From positions 105,924,278 through 105,988,277 of the forward strand of contig CP136069.1 in assembly GCA_032622095.1 (NCBI GenBank): a stretch of 64,000 nucleotides of DNA, in the 5' to 3' direction. Both the position numbers and the translations under genes were made by a program. Shown in pieces: positions 13,352-25,200 of this stretch (positions are counted from its first letter, which is position 1; each line of letters begins with the position of its first letter). The notes below the pieces were generated by a model. That model saw only the letters and a program-made list of their open reading frames with translations, did not search any database and was not told where the DNA came from. The stretch comes from Siphonodentalium dalli. Taxonomy: Eukaryota; Mollusca; Scaphopoda; Gadilida; Siphonodentaliidae.

Positions 13352-16300
13352 CTATTTCTGTTCTCCCAGAGCCGCCTTGAATGTTTCTAGGTCGGCGGCA
13401 TTGACTGTGCTGTTGTCCAGTTTGTTCCAGTCGAGTACAGTCCTCGGGAAGAAGGAATATCCGTATTGGTCTGTGTTTGTATGAATTGGTTCGTAGGCAC
13501 TTTCGTTATTTGTGTTTAGTTTCTCCACGATGTTGTCACTAACAAAGTCCTTGAATTTTGTGGGTTTCTTTTTCCTCTTTGGGCGGTAGTTTCTTAGGTA
13601 GTGTTCGGAGTTGATACCCGGGGCTGATCCCTTCACCACTTTGTAAAATAGTGTCAGTCTCTGTTCCTTTCTTCTTGCTTCTAGGGATGGTAGTTGAAGT
13701 TCACTGAGCATTGATGTTACACAGCCTTTCTCTCTCGTTCGGTAGTCCTGTTTTATAAATCTTGCTCCTTTGCGTTGCACCTTCTCCAGCTTTGTCTTGT
13801 CCTTTTCATAGTGAGGATCCCAGATTGTTGCTGCATACTCTAGCTGAGGGCGGACTAATGCTATGTATGCCGTTTTTCTAAGATCCATTTAGCAGTACCT
13901 GAGATTTCGCCGAAGGAAGCCGAGGGTGGAGTTTGCCTTCTTCGTGGTGGACTCGATGTGGTGATGCCACTGCATGTCATTGGAGAATTGGACGCCAAGG
14001 TACGGGTTGTTTGTGACTTCTTGGAGTATCTGCCCTGCCAGTTGGTAAAATCTTTGTGTCTTCTGCTTTAGGCTCATAATGTAGCACTTAATTGGATTAA
14101 AGCGCATCCCCCATTTGGTGGCCCATGATTCCAGTTTGCGTAGGTCTTGTTGCAATATTTCGTGGTCTTTGTAGGTGTTTATCTGGCGGTACAGGAGGCA
14201 GTCATCTGCGAATAGGCGGACTTGTGATGTTACTGTGTCCGGTAGGTCATTTATGTGACAGAGAAAGAGCAGCGGTCCCAATACTGTTCCCTGTGGTACT
14301 CCTGATAGCACGTCAACTTCTTCTGAGTAGTATCCCTCGAGTGCAACTCTCATCTTTCTTTCAGAAAGGATGCTAGCCATCTGTTGACCGGGCCTGTGAT
14401 ACCGTAGTGATTTAGTTTGGTCAATAGGCTGTCATGTGGCACGGTGTCGAAAGCTTTGGAGAAATCAAGGATGGCCACGTCGATCTGCTTCTTGTTGTCA
14501 AATGATTGTAAGATGTCTTGTGTTGTCACTGCTAGTTGTGTTTCGCAGGAATATCCCCTTCGAAAGCCATGGTTTAGCTTTGTTAGTATGTTGTGCTTCT
14601 CCAGATGTTCATGGATATGGCGGCATATGAGGTGTTCTAGTAGCTTGCACGGTACTGATGTTAGGGACACAGGAAGATAGTTTTCCGCTTGATGTCGGTC
14701 TCCTTTTTTGTAGACCGAGGCTATGTTGGCGCTGCGCCAGTCCCTTGGCAATGTGCCTGTGTCTAATGATAGTTGGAATATGAGCCTGGAGGCAGGTGCC
14801 AGTTGTTTTGCGTACTTCTTTAGGATGGAGTTTGGGATACCGTCTGGGTCAGAGGCTTTGGATGGGTTTAATCTCTTCAGCAGAGCTTCAACGCCATTCA
14901 CTGTCACTGTCAGTTTGCCGATGTTTTCGCATTTGGGTGGAAGGTCAGGAAGTGGTGGTTGGTTCTTGGTGAATACTGACTGGAACTGCTTTACCAGAAT
15001 TTCTGCTTTGCCTTTTGGGTCGTCAATCAGCTTGCCTTGCGATTTCAACGGCGACACTCCGATGTTATCTTGTTTTCTGCTCTTGGTGTATCTCCAGAAT
15101 GGTTTCGTCGTCTTTTGTTCTAAACCTTCTTTAATCTTAGCAATTTCTTGATCTTATAGTTTACCCATGGAGTGTTCTGCTTTGGTGATATCAGCTTAGA
15201 TGGTATGTGTTGGTCCATAGATTTGTGTATGCCCTCCTTCAGATGTTTCGACATATCCTCCACGGTTGCACTATTTAGTGGACGTAGGCCTTCTCCCAGT
15301 ATTTGCAGATCCAGTCCAAGTTGTGTCCAGTCGTCTGCTTTTTTATATAGATAGCACTTCCTCGGTTTTGAATGTTGGTACCTGGGCTTCATGTCGATGT
15401 CAGTAATGACTATGGCGTGGTCAGAGATGCCTGGTATGCTGGTTGATGATTTTACCAGTGATGCATTGTTGGTGAAGACCAGGTCTAGCAAGTTCTTTTC
15501 CCGCGTTGGTTGTTCGTGCATTTGTTTTAGCCCTTTTTCTGACATGATTTCTAGTAGGTGAGTTTGTATATCTTTGTCTTGGGTTCCTCTGTTTACTACT
15601 GAGCTGTTCCACTCTATATCCGGGCAATTAAAGTCCTCACAGATGATCATGTGTTTTTGCTTTCCAGATGTCGCTAGGTTGATGGACTTCTCTAGCTCTG
15701 CGATGTGGTGGTTCTCTCTGTGTGGCATATAGTAAGCCCCTATCAGTATGTCCTTGCTGGATGTTGATCTGACCTTGACCCAGTTGATTTCGCTATCTGT
15801 CACCAGTTGTGGTTGCTCCGTTGATATTAAGTTCTTGTGGACAAAGATGAAGACGCCCCCTCCAGTGGATGCTCTGTCATTTCGGTAGCACGCATAGTTC
15901 TCTGGGAAAATTTCGCTTGACTTGATGTGCTCAGGTGTTGGGTTTTTCCCAGGTTTGACTCCCTGTAGCCATGATTCAGTGCCTATTACAATATCTGGCT
16001 TGGTGTATTCCAGTGATGTAGCTAGTTCGGCATGTTTGTCTCTTATGCTGCGGCAGTTAACTGTCAGTATCCTCATATTTCTCTTGGGTGGTAATTTGTA
16101 CGGTCCAGTACGAGATGATGTTGATCCGGTGGTGTTCCGTGTGCTATTCGGTCTATTTCGTGGTACTGGTGTACTTGCCTCCATTGGGTTGAAGACAGAC
16201 TCTGATGAAACTGAGTCGATGGTTGAGTCCAGGTTGAGGCATTCATATATGTTGGGGTCAGCTTCATATGAGTGGAAGGTGAAGCTGTCCAGATTTATGC

Positions 16301-16883
16301 TTTCGCATTTGCAGCAAATCCAAGAGATGCTCTTTCTGTGCAGGTTGCTGTATTCTTCTGCTGACATCTCAAGGCATGATTGATGGTACCAAATGCTGCA
16401 TTCGTCACAACAGACTCCTTGTTGGTTCCACTTTACTAAACATTGGCAGTATCCACATGGGAACTTCTCTTCGAGCCCTGGTCCGGTGTTTGACTCTATG
16501 TCGCCTGCAAGCATCAATGTCAGGAGGAAGATGGTTTTAGATGGGTTCGTGTTATCTGGCCATGTGATCGGACCTCTTCGTGCTGTTGATAGTCGAGGGT
16601 TTGTTAGAGTATGTGCCAGCTGCTGGTGGTACCACGTCTTCTGGTTGTCTGAGTTGAGGTACGTAGTTATGGATGTTAAGATGAACATTTGTAGTATCAA
16701 TCTGTATGCCAGATCTGTGTTTTTAGTTCTCGGTCTCATTCGGCGTAGCTTGGTATCAAGTCCATGCTGTCTGAATGATCGCGAGAACTTTTTGGGTGGC
16801 ATTTTATCTTTGTCGCTGCCCAGTGGCAGTAGGTGGGTTTTGAAAAGACAGTTTTTCTCAGAGTAGCTTGGTGACAAGTCCAT
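13352..16883 (-). pseudogene. LINE A ORF2: PHD, endonuclease, reverse transcriptase
   Basis: The first 587 residues (16883-15120) hold a hydrophobic stretch, a degenerate 2A-like GDIESNTGP (127-135), a PHD-type C4HC3 finger (about 142-193: C143, C146, C159, C162, H167, C170, C190, C193) and an APE endonuclease (about 269-495: N276, TESW with E303, EDFN at 416-419, SDH at 487-489). A frameshift near 15130 leads into RT frames: SKAFDTVPHDSL (motif A), then a frameshift near 14365, GVPQGTVLGPLL (motif B), LFADDCLLY (motif C). An in-frame TAA (13889-13891) precedes the C-terminal LVRPQLEYA segment, which ends at 13352. The usual GDFN Gly is Glu here. Not functional as it stands. Confidence 0.85.
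16479..16505 (-). other. Degenerate 2A-like motif in LINE A ORF2
   Basis: The motif reads GDIESNTGP, following a leucine-rich stretch. The 2A consensus is D-x-E-x-N-P-G-P. The Pro before Gly is Thr, which should abolish ribosome skipping if the family rules apply. Both tandem copies share it. Confidence 0.5.
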
Positions 16884-17004
16884 GCTGTCTGAGTGGTTGT
16901 CAATTGTGTATACTATAGAGTTATTTGTTATTGTTATGTTAATACTGACCTGTATACCATACAGGCAGGTGTTAACAGTTGGAATGTTAATACTGACCTG
17001 GGGG

Positions 17005-17733
17005 TTAGAGTTCCCAGCAGTCCTTCTCGCTTTGGTCTGCTATACGGCGAAGCCAGGTTTTTGCTAACAGCTTGTCGGGGTGGATGCCGTCTGTGTACAA
17101 CGAGAAGTTGTAATAATGGCGAGATACCTTCTTTCTTTTGACGCTTGATCGGACGTATAGGTCGTTGGAGAATTTAGGAGAATATGTCCTGTTTGAAGTG
17201 TTTATCTTCCTTATCTCTTGATTTAGTGTCTTTAGTAGTGAGGTGAGTATGTTGTCGTCTTCATCAAACCATTCTGGGTGATTGTGGCCTCTTGAATTGT
17301 TGAATAGCTTTATGGAGTAAGCTGGGATCTCCAATATGGTTATTCTTCACTCTGTGAAGCTATCGATGAGATTTTGGATTTTGGATAGCTTCTCTAGTAC
17401 CTCTGGTATTAAGAGTTCAGCGTTCGGGTGTAACTCGATGAACTTTCCCTTCTTGTCGGTGAGATCACAAGTTCCTAACCAGATGTAAAACCATACCCTG
17501 CCGTTGTAGTGATTTGCTATGGTTTTCAGATGAGTTTCCAGCCACAGGATTGTGTGGTCGGTTCTGTAGCCTGGAGTAGATTTCCAAACAATCGATTTTT
17601 CCGTCGATGATGATATCTGATTTTGTAGGTAGTTTCCTTTACTGTCAGATATGATATATGCTTTCCTTGTTTGTAGTCTCCTATTTCTGGTGTGCTGGCT
17701 TTTGATAAACCTCTTAAGTTTCTGTTCAGACAT
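17005..17733 (-). pseudogene. LINE A ORF1, SGNH-hydrolase-like (one in-frame stop)
   Basis: The start ATG is at 17733. Residues 27-36 (IISDSKGNYL) match the SGNH block I region with the nucleophile Ser in DS. Residues 85-92 (WLGTCDLT) occupy the block III position. After one in-frame TGA at 17347-17349 the same frame continues to 17005 and contains YTDGIHPDK, the block V Asp-x-x-His pair. Esterase-type ORF1 proteins are known from CR1-family LINEs; their role in retrotransposition is unclear, with membrane or lipid interaction suggested. Single-copy disruption by TGA suggests recent decay. ORF2 starts about 120 bp downstream. Confidence 0.75.
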
Positions 17734-17754
17734 TTACGCAAGAGCAATTCGAAT

Positions 17755-17999
17755 GTTTATACTGACAACAAGATGGCGGCGCCCGTGGAAAAATACGGAT
17801 CAGCCCACTTACCTGTTTACACTCATAAAATACATTATAAATACACAATTTAACAATATAAAAGTTCTAAAACAAATGATTTATGATAAATCATCAGTAT
17901 GTTGTTTCAGGTTTGATGATCCACGATGAGTTGATGGTGTAATTTGCGATATTTTATCAATTTTTGGACGAGAAAATAATTGCGTTGTAGAAAATAATT
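17755..17999 (-). promoter_or_regulatory. LINE A 5' leader with AAGATGGCGGC motif
   Basis: This is the upstream leader of LINE A. CAAGATGGCGGCGCCCG (about 17769-17785, plus-strand reading) matches the YY1-type AAGATGGCGGC core, which sets start sites in some LINE promoters. Here it lies antisense to the element, so a promoter role is conjecture. AAAATAATTGCG is repeated at about 17972 and 17993, at the 5' boundary. Confidence 0.25.
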
Positions 18000-18020
18000 G
18001 CGCAGAATCAATAATATTAA

Positions 18021-18564
18021 GGCCGTGGCTAAAGAACGGTATACCGCTCTTTAGTACCAAACGCTAAAGAGTGGTATAACACGCTTTAGCTATATGGGCC
18101 TGATACGCTAATTAACGGTATACCGCTCTTTAGCGTTTGGTGCTAAAGAACGGTATACTGCTCTTTAGTGACAAACGATAAAGAGCGGTATACCACGCTT
18201 TAGCTATATGGGCCTGATACGCTAACGAACGGTATACCACTCTTTAGCGTTTGGTGCTAAAGAGTGGTATAGGCCTACTGCTCTTTAGCCCTCGGTGCTA
18301 AAGAGCGGTCCAGGTTGCGTTGCGTTGCCAAGATATTTTGCGCATTGCGCCAACACATAACGTTATAATCCGTATCGCTCTTTAGCTCTCATCGCTAAAG
18401 AGTGGTGTGCCGTTCTTTAGCCGCCAGTGCTAAAGAGCTGTCCATGTTGGATGAGCGGCACGTGCGTTGCCAAGATATTTTGCGCATTGCGTGTAACGTT
18501 ATAATCCGTACCGCTCTTTAGCCCTCATCACTAAAGAGCGGTATACCGTTCTTTAGCCACTTCG
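18021..18564. mobile_element. Palindrome-rich MITE with 9-bp target duplication, copy 1
   Basis: The termini GTGGCTAAAGAACGGTATACC and its reverse complement are flanked by TAATATTAA at 18012-18020 and 18565-18573. The right arm of G has the single empty site (about 31050-31070). The interior is an array of short palindromes of the form GCTAAAGAGCGGTATACCGCTCTTTAGC, with variants separated by spacers such as TATATGGGCCTGATACGCTAA. There is no coding capacity. A 9-bp duplication is typical of Mutator-like transposons, but the superfamily is inferred only from that length. Confidence 0.75.
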
Positions 18565-18839
18565 TAATATTAAGCTAATTCTTTTAGCTGCACCATTACA
18601 TCTGAAATTGCTCGATGTCGTTAGACTAGGTTAATGTATGTTTTATATGCTTGTTCCCGTTCATTATCTGCACATTTTTTTAATCGGCACGGAAATCTAC
18701 CTACTAACTTATTTGAACGCACAATATAATTTGGATAGTTAAATCATACATCTTATCACTGGAAAAATATGCTCTAAATCTGTTGGCAGGGCTATTTCAA
18801 TATACAACATCATATGTATTCAAAGTTTCTAATATATAA

Positions 18840-21300
18840 ATTATACCACAAATTATCATACAAAAAATATGTTTTCAAGATGGCATCCAATATGGCTATT
18901 CAGAAATGTGAGCTTCAAAATATATCCTGATAAAATATACACATCATACATGTGATCATATATCATACAAATGGATGTATTAGCGTTTTTAGCGTAATTC
19001 CTATGCTATCTCCATTACAAAAAATGGCTGCCAAAATGGCCATCGTTTACTTCAAGATACAATGCTTAAAAACGTATTGCATCTTTACAAAGACTCATAT
19101 GTATCATTTAGGTTTATAGTTTGTATAGCATATGCCAAATTATCATACAATTTGTCATCACAAAAAAACAATATATGTTTTCAAGATGGCGTCCAATATG
19201 GCTATTCAGAAATGTCAGCTTCAAAATATATCTTGATAAAATGTACACATTTGCTGTGATCATATATTGTTCAACTGAATGTATTAGCGTTTATAGCGTA
19301 ATACCTATGATATCCCTACTATAAAATGGCTTCCAAAATAGCCACCATTACTCTAAAATACAAAGCTTAAAATTACATGCATAATTTAGAAAGTTGATTT
19401 TGATTAGTTATACTACTTATATTTCTTCAAAGAGTTAATATTGCCTTATTCTTATCACAGTTTTAAAACCAATCTACAAAAATGTTCATTGTGTATCATA
19501 TAATGAGTTCGTGGTAGGCTATCTCATTGTACAACACATACGTATTTATATTTGTTTGTAATATCCGATGGAGTATTTCGTAAATAAAGTTGTCAAATAC
19601 TATAATATAATATAAACTCTCAATATCAAAGTATTAAACAAACGAAAAAATAGTCTCAGAGCCGTCCCATGGGGTAGAATCCCTCTATTACATATATCAT
19701 ACACAATATGATTTTGTTTTAAACCGTGTTGTGTGGAACATAGACATTTTAATATCATTTTAATCAAACGTTCTAAAACAAATTACTTAAACAATCTTTT
19801 CTTAAAAGCTGTTTAAAAAATTGTCTACCTAATTCTCAATTATTTTTTGCTAGGCTCGTAGTTTTATCATATGGAGCGTATCTTCGAAACGAAATTAGTA
19901 AGAACGTTTTTTTTTTTGGTAGTGGGAATGTGTCAGGGGTGAATTCTGCTATAATTCACTTAATGCTATGTTTTCAAGATGGCGTCCAATATGGCTATTC
20001 TGAAATGTCAGCTTCAAAATATATCTTGATAAAATGTACACATTTGCTGTGATCATATATTGTTCAACTGGATGTATTAGCGTTTATACCGTAATACCTA
20101 TGCTATCTCCATTACAAAAATGGCTGCCAAAATGGCCATCATTTACTTCAAGATACAGGGCTTAAAAATGTATTGCATTTTTACAAAGGCTCATATGTAT
20201 CATTTAGGTTTGTAGTTTGTATAGTATATGCCAAATTATCATACAATTTGTCATCACAAAAAAAACAATATATGTTTTCAAGATGGCGTCCAATATGGCT
20301 ATTCAGAAATGTCAGCTTCAAAATATATCTTAATAAAATGTATACATTTGCTGTGATCATATATTGTTCAACTGAATGTATTAGCGTTTATAGCATAATA
20401 CCTATGATATCCCTACTATAAAATGGCTTCCAAAATGGCCACCATTACTCTAAAATACAAAGCTTAAAATTACATGCATAATTTAGAAAGTTGATTTTGA
20501 TGAGTTATACTACTTATTTCTTCAAAGAGTTAATATTGCCTTATTCTTATCACAGTTTTAAAAACAATCTACAAAAATGTTCATTGTGTATCATATAATG
20601 AGTTCTTGGTAGGCTATCTGATTGTACAACATATACGTATTTATATTTGTTTGTAATATCCGATGGAGTATTTCGTAAATAAAGTTGTCAAATGCTATAA
20701 TATAATATAAACTCTCAATATCAAAGTATTAAACAAACGAAAAAATAGTCACAGAGCCGTCCTATGGGGTAGAATCCCTCTATTACATATCTCATACACA
20801 ATATGATTTTGTTTTAAACCGAGTTGTGTGGAACATAGACATTATAATATCATTTTAATCAACTGTTCTAAAACAAATTACTTAAACAATCTTTTCTTAA
20901 AAGCTGTTTAAAAAATTGTCTACCTAATTCTCAATTATTTTTTGCTAGGTTCGTAGTTTTATCATATGGAGCGTAGGTTCGAAACGAAATTAGTAAGAAC
21001 GTTTTTTCTTTTTTGGTAGTGGGAATGTGTCAGGGGTAAATTCTGATATAATTCACTTAATGCTATGTTTTCAAGATGGCGTCCAATATGGCAATTGAGA
21101 ACTGTGAGCTTCAAAATATATCTGATAAATTGTATTCCTTAGTTAATATGATCACATAATTATGTGCTTGGCTGTCTTCGCGTTGATAACGTATTAGCAA
21201 CGCTGACGCCATTATAAAATGGCCAACATTTACTTCAAAATATACAGCTTCAGAGAAATGTTCGGTATTTTACAAAATAAAACCGAGTGATATTTTGTCT
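18840..21300. repeat. 1.1-kb macrorepeat with CAAGATGGCGTCC units, copy 1
   Basis: CAAGATGGCRTCCAATATGG recurs at 18876, 19182, 19975, 20279 and 21072. Spacing alternates at about 305 and 795 bp, so a 1,097-bp unit is repeated about twice and each unit holds two 0.3-kb subunits. Other shared text includes CAGCTTCAAAATATATC, GTATTAGCGTTTATA and CAGAGCCGTCC. Only its left edge (to about 19027) is present in the right arm of G, so this is the asymmetric core of the element. Open frames of 60-80 residues are repeat artefacts. Confidence 0.75.
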
Positions 21301-21535
21301 ATCTTCTCGAAATGTATGAACAAAACAAGAGATTATATACATTATAAACAACTGAAATGTAGTCAGAAAGACTCTGTTGATGACCACTATACACAAAAAT
21401 AAATTTGATTACTGCCAACACAGTGTCAGAATTGAAAAATAAATAGTAAATATGTATCATATAGTGCATACATATCATAAACACTATAATGTCGCATTGA
21501 ATATTCATTTTATTTATTTATATTATGCCGACTAA

Positions 21536-21558
21536 CAGTAGTAGTATAAAGTAGAGGG
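21536..21558. repeat. Orphan G-type terminus at duplication junction
   Basis: AGTAGTAGTATAAAGTAGAGGG stands directly against TGAAATTCG, the first bases of tandem copy 2. The same 22 bp end copy 2, where they form the left arm of the 120-bp hairpin. The breakpoint therefore lies inside the terminal inverted repeat motif of G. Confidence 0.75.
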
Positions 21559-22294
21559 TGAAATTCGTTATCTTTAAACATGCAAATTAAAAACAATAAT
21601 CATAGTTTTACAATTTTTTTTATGTAAAATCTTATTTGTCTACACGTTCTGGCTAAGCATATCGTAACAGTATATTAACATTTATCTAGCAAATGCGCTC
21701 TAATTTCTACAAATTAACATTCCAATTCAAAAAAAAATATATTTTTGAAAAAAAAAAATACTATAACAGTTTTGTTTACATACCATAAATATAACACTTA
21801 CCTGATTATGGCAAATAATTCTCCATTAATCATAATGGCAACACGGTTTAGAAAAACAAATGCTGGTGAATCCGTACGCAATTTAGCATCAGATGTAAAT
21901 ATGCTCGGACAGAAACAGTTCCCGGTCGTTCGTTATTAAACTTACAATTGATGCAAGGTGAAGTGTCAGGCGTTAAGTTTCAACAAGCAGTGAATGGCCA
22001 TTATATATCTGATTAATTTACCTATTTATACAACATGACGCCTGTGTTGGCATCTGCACACACGCATAAAACTCATTAGTAGGCGACCTATTGAGAGTTG
22101 ATAATTTAGAATAATTATTTATCACGCATTTATGTACAGATTTATACGATGAAAGCAAATATAAAATACATATGTGCACACGACCATTATGTACTTTCAA
22201 TGCTATGCCTATCAATAGTATGCAATTATCTTTGTATCTGTAGTTGTTACGTCCTAGTGACCAAAGCTGGCTTTACAGGACGGTGTGAGGAGTG

Positions 22295-25200
22295 CTATTT
22301 TTGTTCTCCCAGAGCCGCCTTGAATGTTTCTAGGTCGGCGGCATTGACTGTGCTGTTGTCCAGTTTGTTCCAGTCGAGTACAGTCCTCGGGAAGAAGGAA
22401 TATCCGTATTGGTCTGTGTTTGTATGAATTGGTTCGTAGGCACTTTCGTTATTTGTGTTTAGTTTCTCCACGATGTTGTCACTAACAAAGTCCTTGAATT
22501 TTGTGGGTTTCTTTTTCCTCTTTGGGCGGTAGTTTCTTAGGTAGTGTTCGGAGTTGATACCCGGGGCTGATCCCTTCACCACTTTGTAAAATAGTGTCAG
22601 TCTCTGTTCCTTTCTTCTTGCTTCTAGGGATGGTAGTTGAAGTTCACTGAGCATTGATGTTACACAGCCTTTCTCTCTCGTTCGGTAGTCCTGTTTTATA
22701 AATCTTGCTCCTTTGCGTTGCACCTTCTCCAGCTTTGTCTTGTCCTTTTCATAGTGAGGATCCCAGATTGTTGCTGCATACTCTAGCTGAGGGCGGACTA
22801 ATGCTATGTATGCCGTTTTTCTAAGATCCATTTAGCAGTACCTGAGATTTCGCCGAAGGAAGCCGAGGGTGGAGTTTGCCTTCTTCGTGGTGGACTCGAT
22901 GTGGTGATGCCACTGCATGTCATTGGAGAATTGCACGCCAAGGTACGGGTTGTTTGTGACTTCTTGGAGTATCTGCCCTGCCAGTTGGTAAAATCTTTGT
23001 GTCTTCTGCTTTAGGCTCATAATGTAGCACTTAATTGGATTAAAGCGCATCCCCCATTTGGTGGCCCATGATTCCAGTTTGCGTAGGTCTTGTTGCAATA
23101 TTTCGTGGTCTTTGTAGGTGTTTATCTGGCGGTACAGGAGGCAGTCATCTGCGAATAGGCGGACTTGTGATGTTACTGTGTCCGGTAGGTCATTTATGTG
23201 ACAGAGAAAGAGCAGCGGTCCCAATACTGTTCCCTGTGGTACTCCTGATAGCACGTCAACTTCTTCTGAGTAGTATCCCTCGAGTGCAACTCTCATCTTT
23301 CTTTCAGAAAGGATGCTAGCCATCTGTTGACCGGGCCTGTGATACCGTAGTGATTTAGTTTGGTCAATAGGCTGTCATGTGGCACGGTGTCGAAAGCTTT
23401 GGAGAAATCAAGGATGGCCACGTCGATCTGCTTCTTGTTGTCAAATGATTGTAAGATGTCTTGTGTTGTCACTGCTAGTTGTGTTTCGCAGGAATATCCC
23501 CTTCGAAAGCCATGGTTTAGCTTTGTTAGTATGTTGTGCTTCTCCAGATGTTCATGGATATGGCGGCATATGAGGTGTTCTAGTAGCTTGCACGGTACTG
23601 ATGTTAGGGACACAGGAAGATAGTTTTCCGCTTGATGTCGGTCTCCTTTTTTGTAGACCGAGGCTATGTTGGCGCTGCGCCAGTCCCTTGGCAATGTGCC
23701 TGTGTCTAATGATAGTTGGAATATGAGCCTGGAGGCAGGTGCCAGTTGTTTTGCGTACTTCTTTAGGATGGAGTTTGGGATACCGTCTGGGTCAGAGGCT
23801 TTGGATGGGTTTAATCTCTTCAGCAGAGCTTCAACGCCATTCACTGTCACTGTCAGTTTGCCGATGTTTTCGCATTTGGGTGGAAGGTCAGGAAGTGGTG
23901 GTTGGTTCTTGGTGAATACTGACTGGAACTGCTTTACCAGAATTTCTGCTTTGCCTTTTGGGTCGTCAATCAGCTTGCCTTGCGATTTCAACGGCGACAC
24001 TCCGATGTTATCTTGTTTTCTGCTCTTGGTATATCTCCAGAATGGTTTCGTCGTCTTTTGTTCTAAACCTTCTTTAATCTTAGCAATTTCTTGATCTTAT
24101 AGTTTACCCATGGAGTGTTCTGCTTTGGTGATATCAGCTTAGATGGTATGTGTTGGTCCATAGATTTGTGTATGCCCTCCTTCAGATGTTTCGACATATC
24201 CTCCACGGTTGCACTATTTAGTGGACGTAGGCCTTCTCCCAGTATTTGCAGATCCAGTCCAAGTTGTGTCCAGTCGTCTGCTTTTTTATATAGATAGCAC
24301 TTCCTCGGTTTTGAATGTTGGTACCTGGGCTTCATGTCGATGTCAGTAATGACTATGGCGTGGTCAGAGATGCCTGGTATGCTGGTTGATGATTTTACCA
24401 GTGATGCATTGTTGGTGAAGACCAGGTCTAGCAAGTTCTTTTCCCGTGTTGGTTGTTCGTGCATTTGTTTTAGCCCTTTTTCTGACATGATTTCTAGTAG
24501 GTGAGTTTGTATATCTTTGTCTTGGGTTCCTCTGTTTACTACTGAGCTGTTCCACTCTATATCCGGGCAATTAAAGTCCTCATAGATGATCATGTGTTTT
24601 TGCTTTCCAGATGTCGCTAGGTTGATGGACTTCTCTAGCTCTGCGATGTGGTGGTTCTCTCTGTGTGGCATATAGTAAGCCCCTATCAGTATGTCCTTGC
24701 TGGATGTTGATCTGACCTTGACCCAGTTGATTTCGCTATCTGTCACCAGTTGTGGTTGCTCCGTTGATATTAAGTTCTTGTGGACAAAGATGAAGACGCC
24801 CCCTCCAGTGGATGCTCTGTCATTTCGGTAGCACGCATAGTTCTCTGGGAAAATTTCGCTTGACTTGATGTGCTCAGGTGTTGGGTTTTTCCCAGGTTTG
24901 ACTCCCTGTAGCCATGATTCAGTGCCTATTACAATATCTGGCTTGGTGTATTCCAGTGATGTAGCTAGTTCGGCATGTTTGTCTCTTATGCTGCGGCAGT
25001 TAACTGTCAGTATCCTCATATTTCTCTTGGGTGGTAATTTGTACGGTCCAGTACGAGATGATGTTGATCCGGTGGTGTTCCGTGTGCTATTCGGTCTATT
25101 TCGTGGTACTGGTGTACTTGCCTCCATTGGGTTGAAGACAGACTCTGATGAAACTGAGTCGATGGTTGAGTCCAGGTTGAGGCATTCATATATGTTGGGG

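Larger units (their letters stand above)
13289..17999 (-). mobile_element. CR1-like LINE 'A', copy 1
   Basis: The minus-strand non-LTR retrotransposon order is 5' leader, SGNH-hydrolase ORF1 (17733-17005), PHD-endonuclease-RT ORF2 (16883-13352), short 3' tail. The right arm of G, near 31075-31095, runs uninterrupted from GCAATTATCT to CGCAGAATC, which gives the insertion boundaries. No clean target duplication is visible, and CR1-type elements often lack one. Frameshifts and stops in both ORFs make it inactive. Confidence 0.85.
4519..19027. repeat. Left inverted arm of element G (with insertions)
   Basis: The arm reads 4519-5108, then a 5.2-kb insertion, 10345-13288, a LINE, a short remnant, a palindromic MITE, and 18574-19027. 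Each interruption is absent from the opposite arm, which runs straight through. The arm is AT-rich and contains no persuasive ORF. Small frames such as 11818-12027 are mirrored in the right arm but lack known motifs. Confidence 0.75.
12736..21558. repeat. 8.9-kb tandem duplication, copy 1
   Basis: The sequence starting TGAAATTCGTTATC at 12736 and ending AAGTAGAGGG at 21558 is repeated at 21559-30500 and is almost identical wherever I compared it. Copy 1 lacks about 120 bp present in copy 2 just after 12771. It also has GGTTGCGTTGCGTTGCC near 18310, where copy 2 has 10 more bases. The block carries a LINE, a palindromic MITE and a 1.1-kb macrorepeat. Confidence 0.85.

Noticed and set aside
14723-15151. 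Long plus-strand ORFs opposite LINE A (14723-15151, 15922-16383, 16393-16866 and duplicates)
   Set aside because: They are antisense shadows of the PHD-endonuclease-RT coding strand.
20968-20985. tRNA/SINE B-box (GGTTCGAAACG)
   Set aside because: No A-box at suitable distance and no cloverleaf can be drawn. The tandem-related counterpart near 19890 has a changed sequence.
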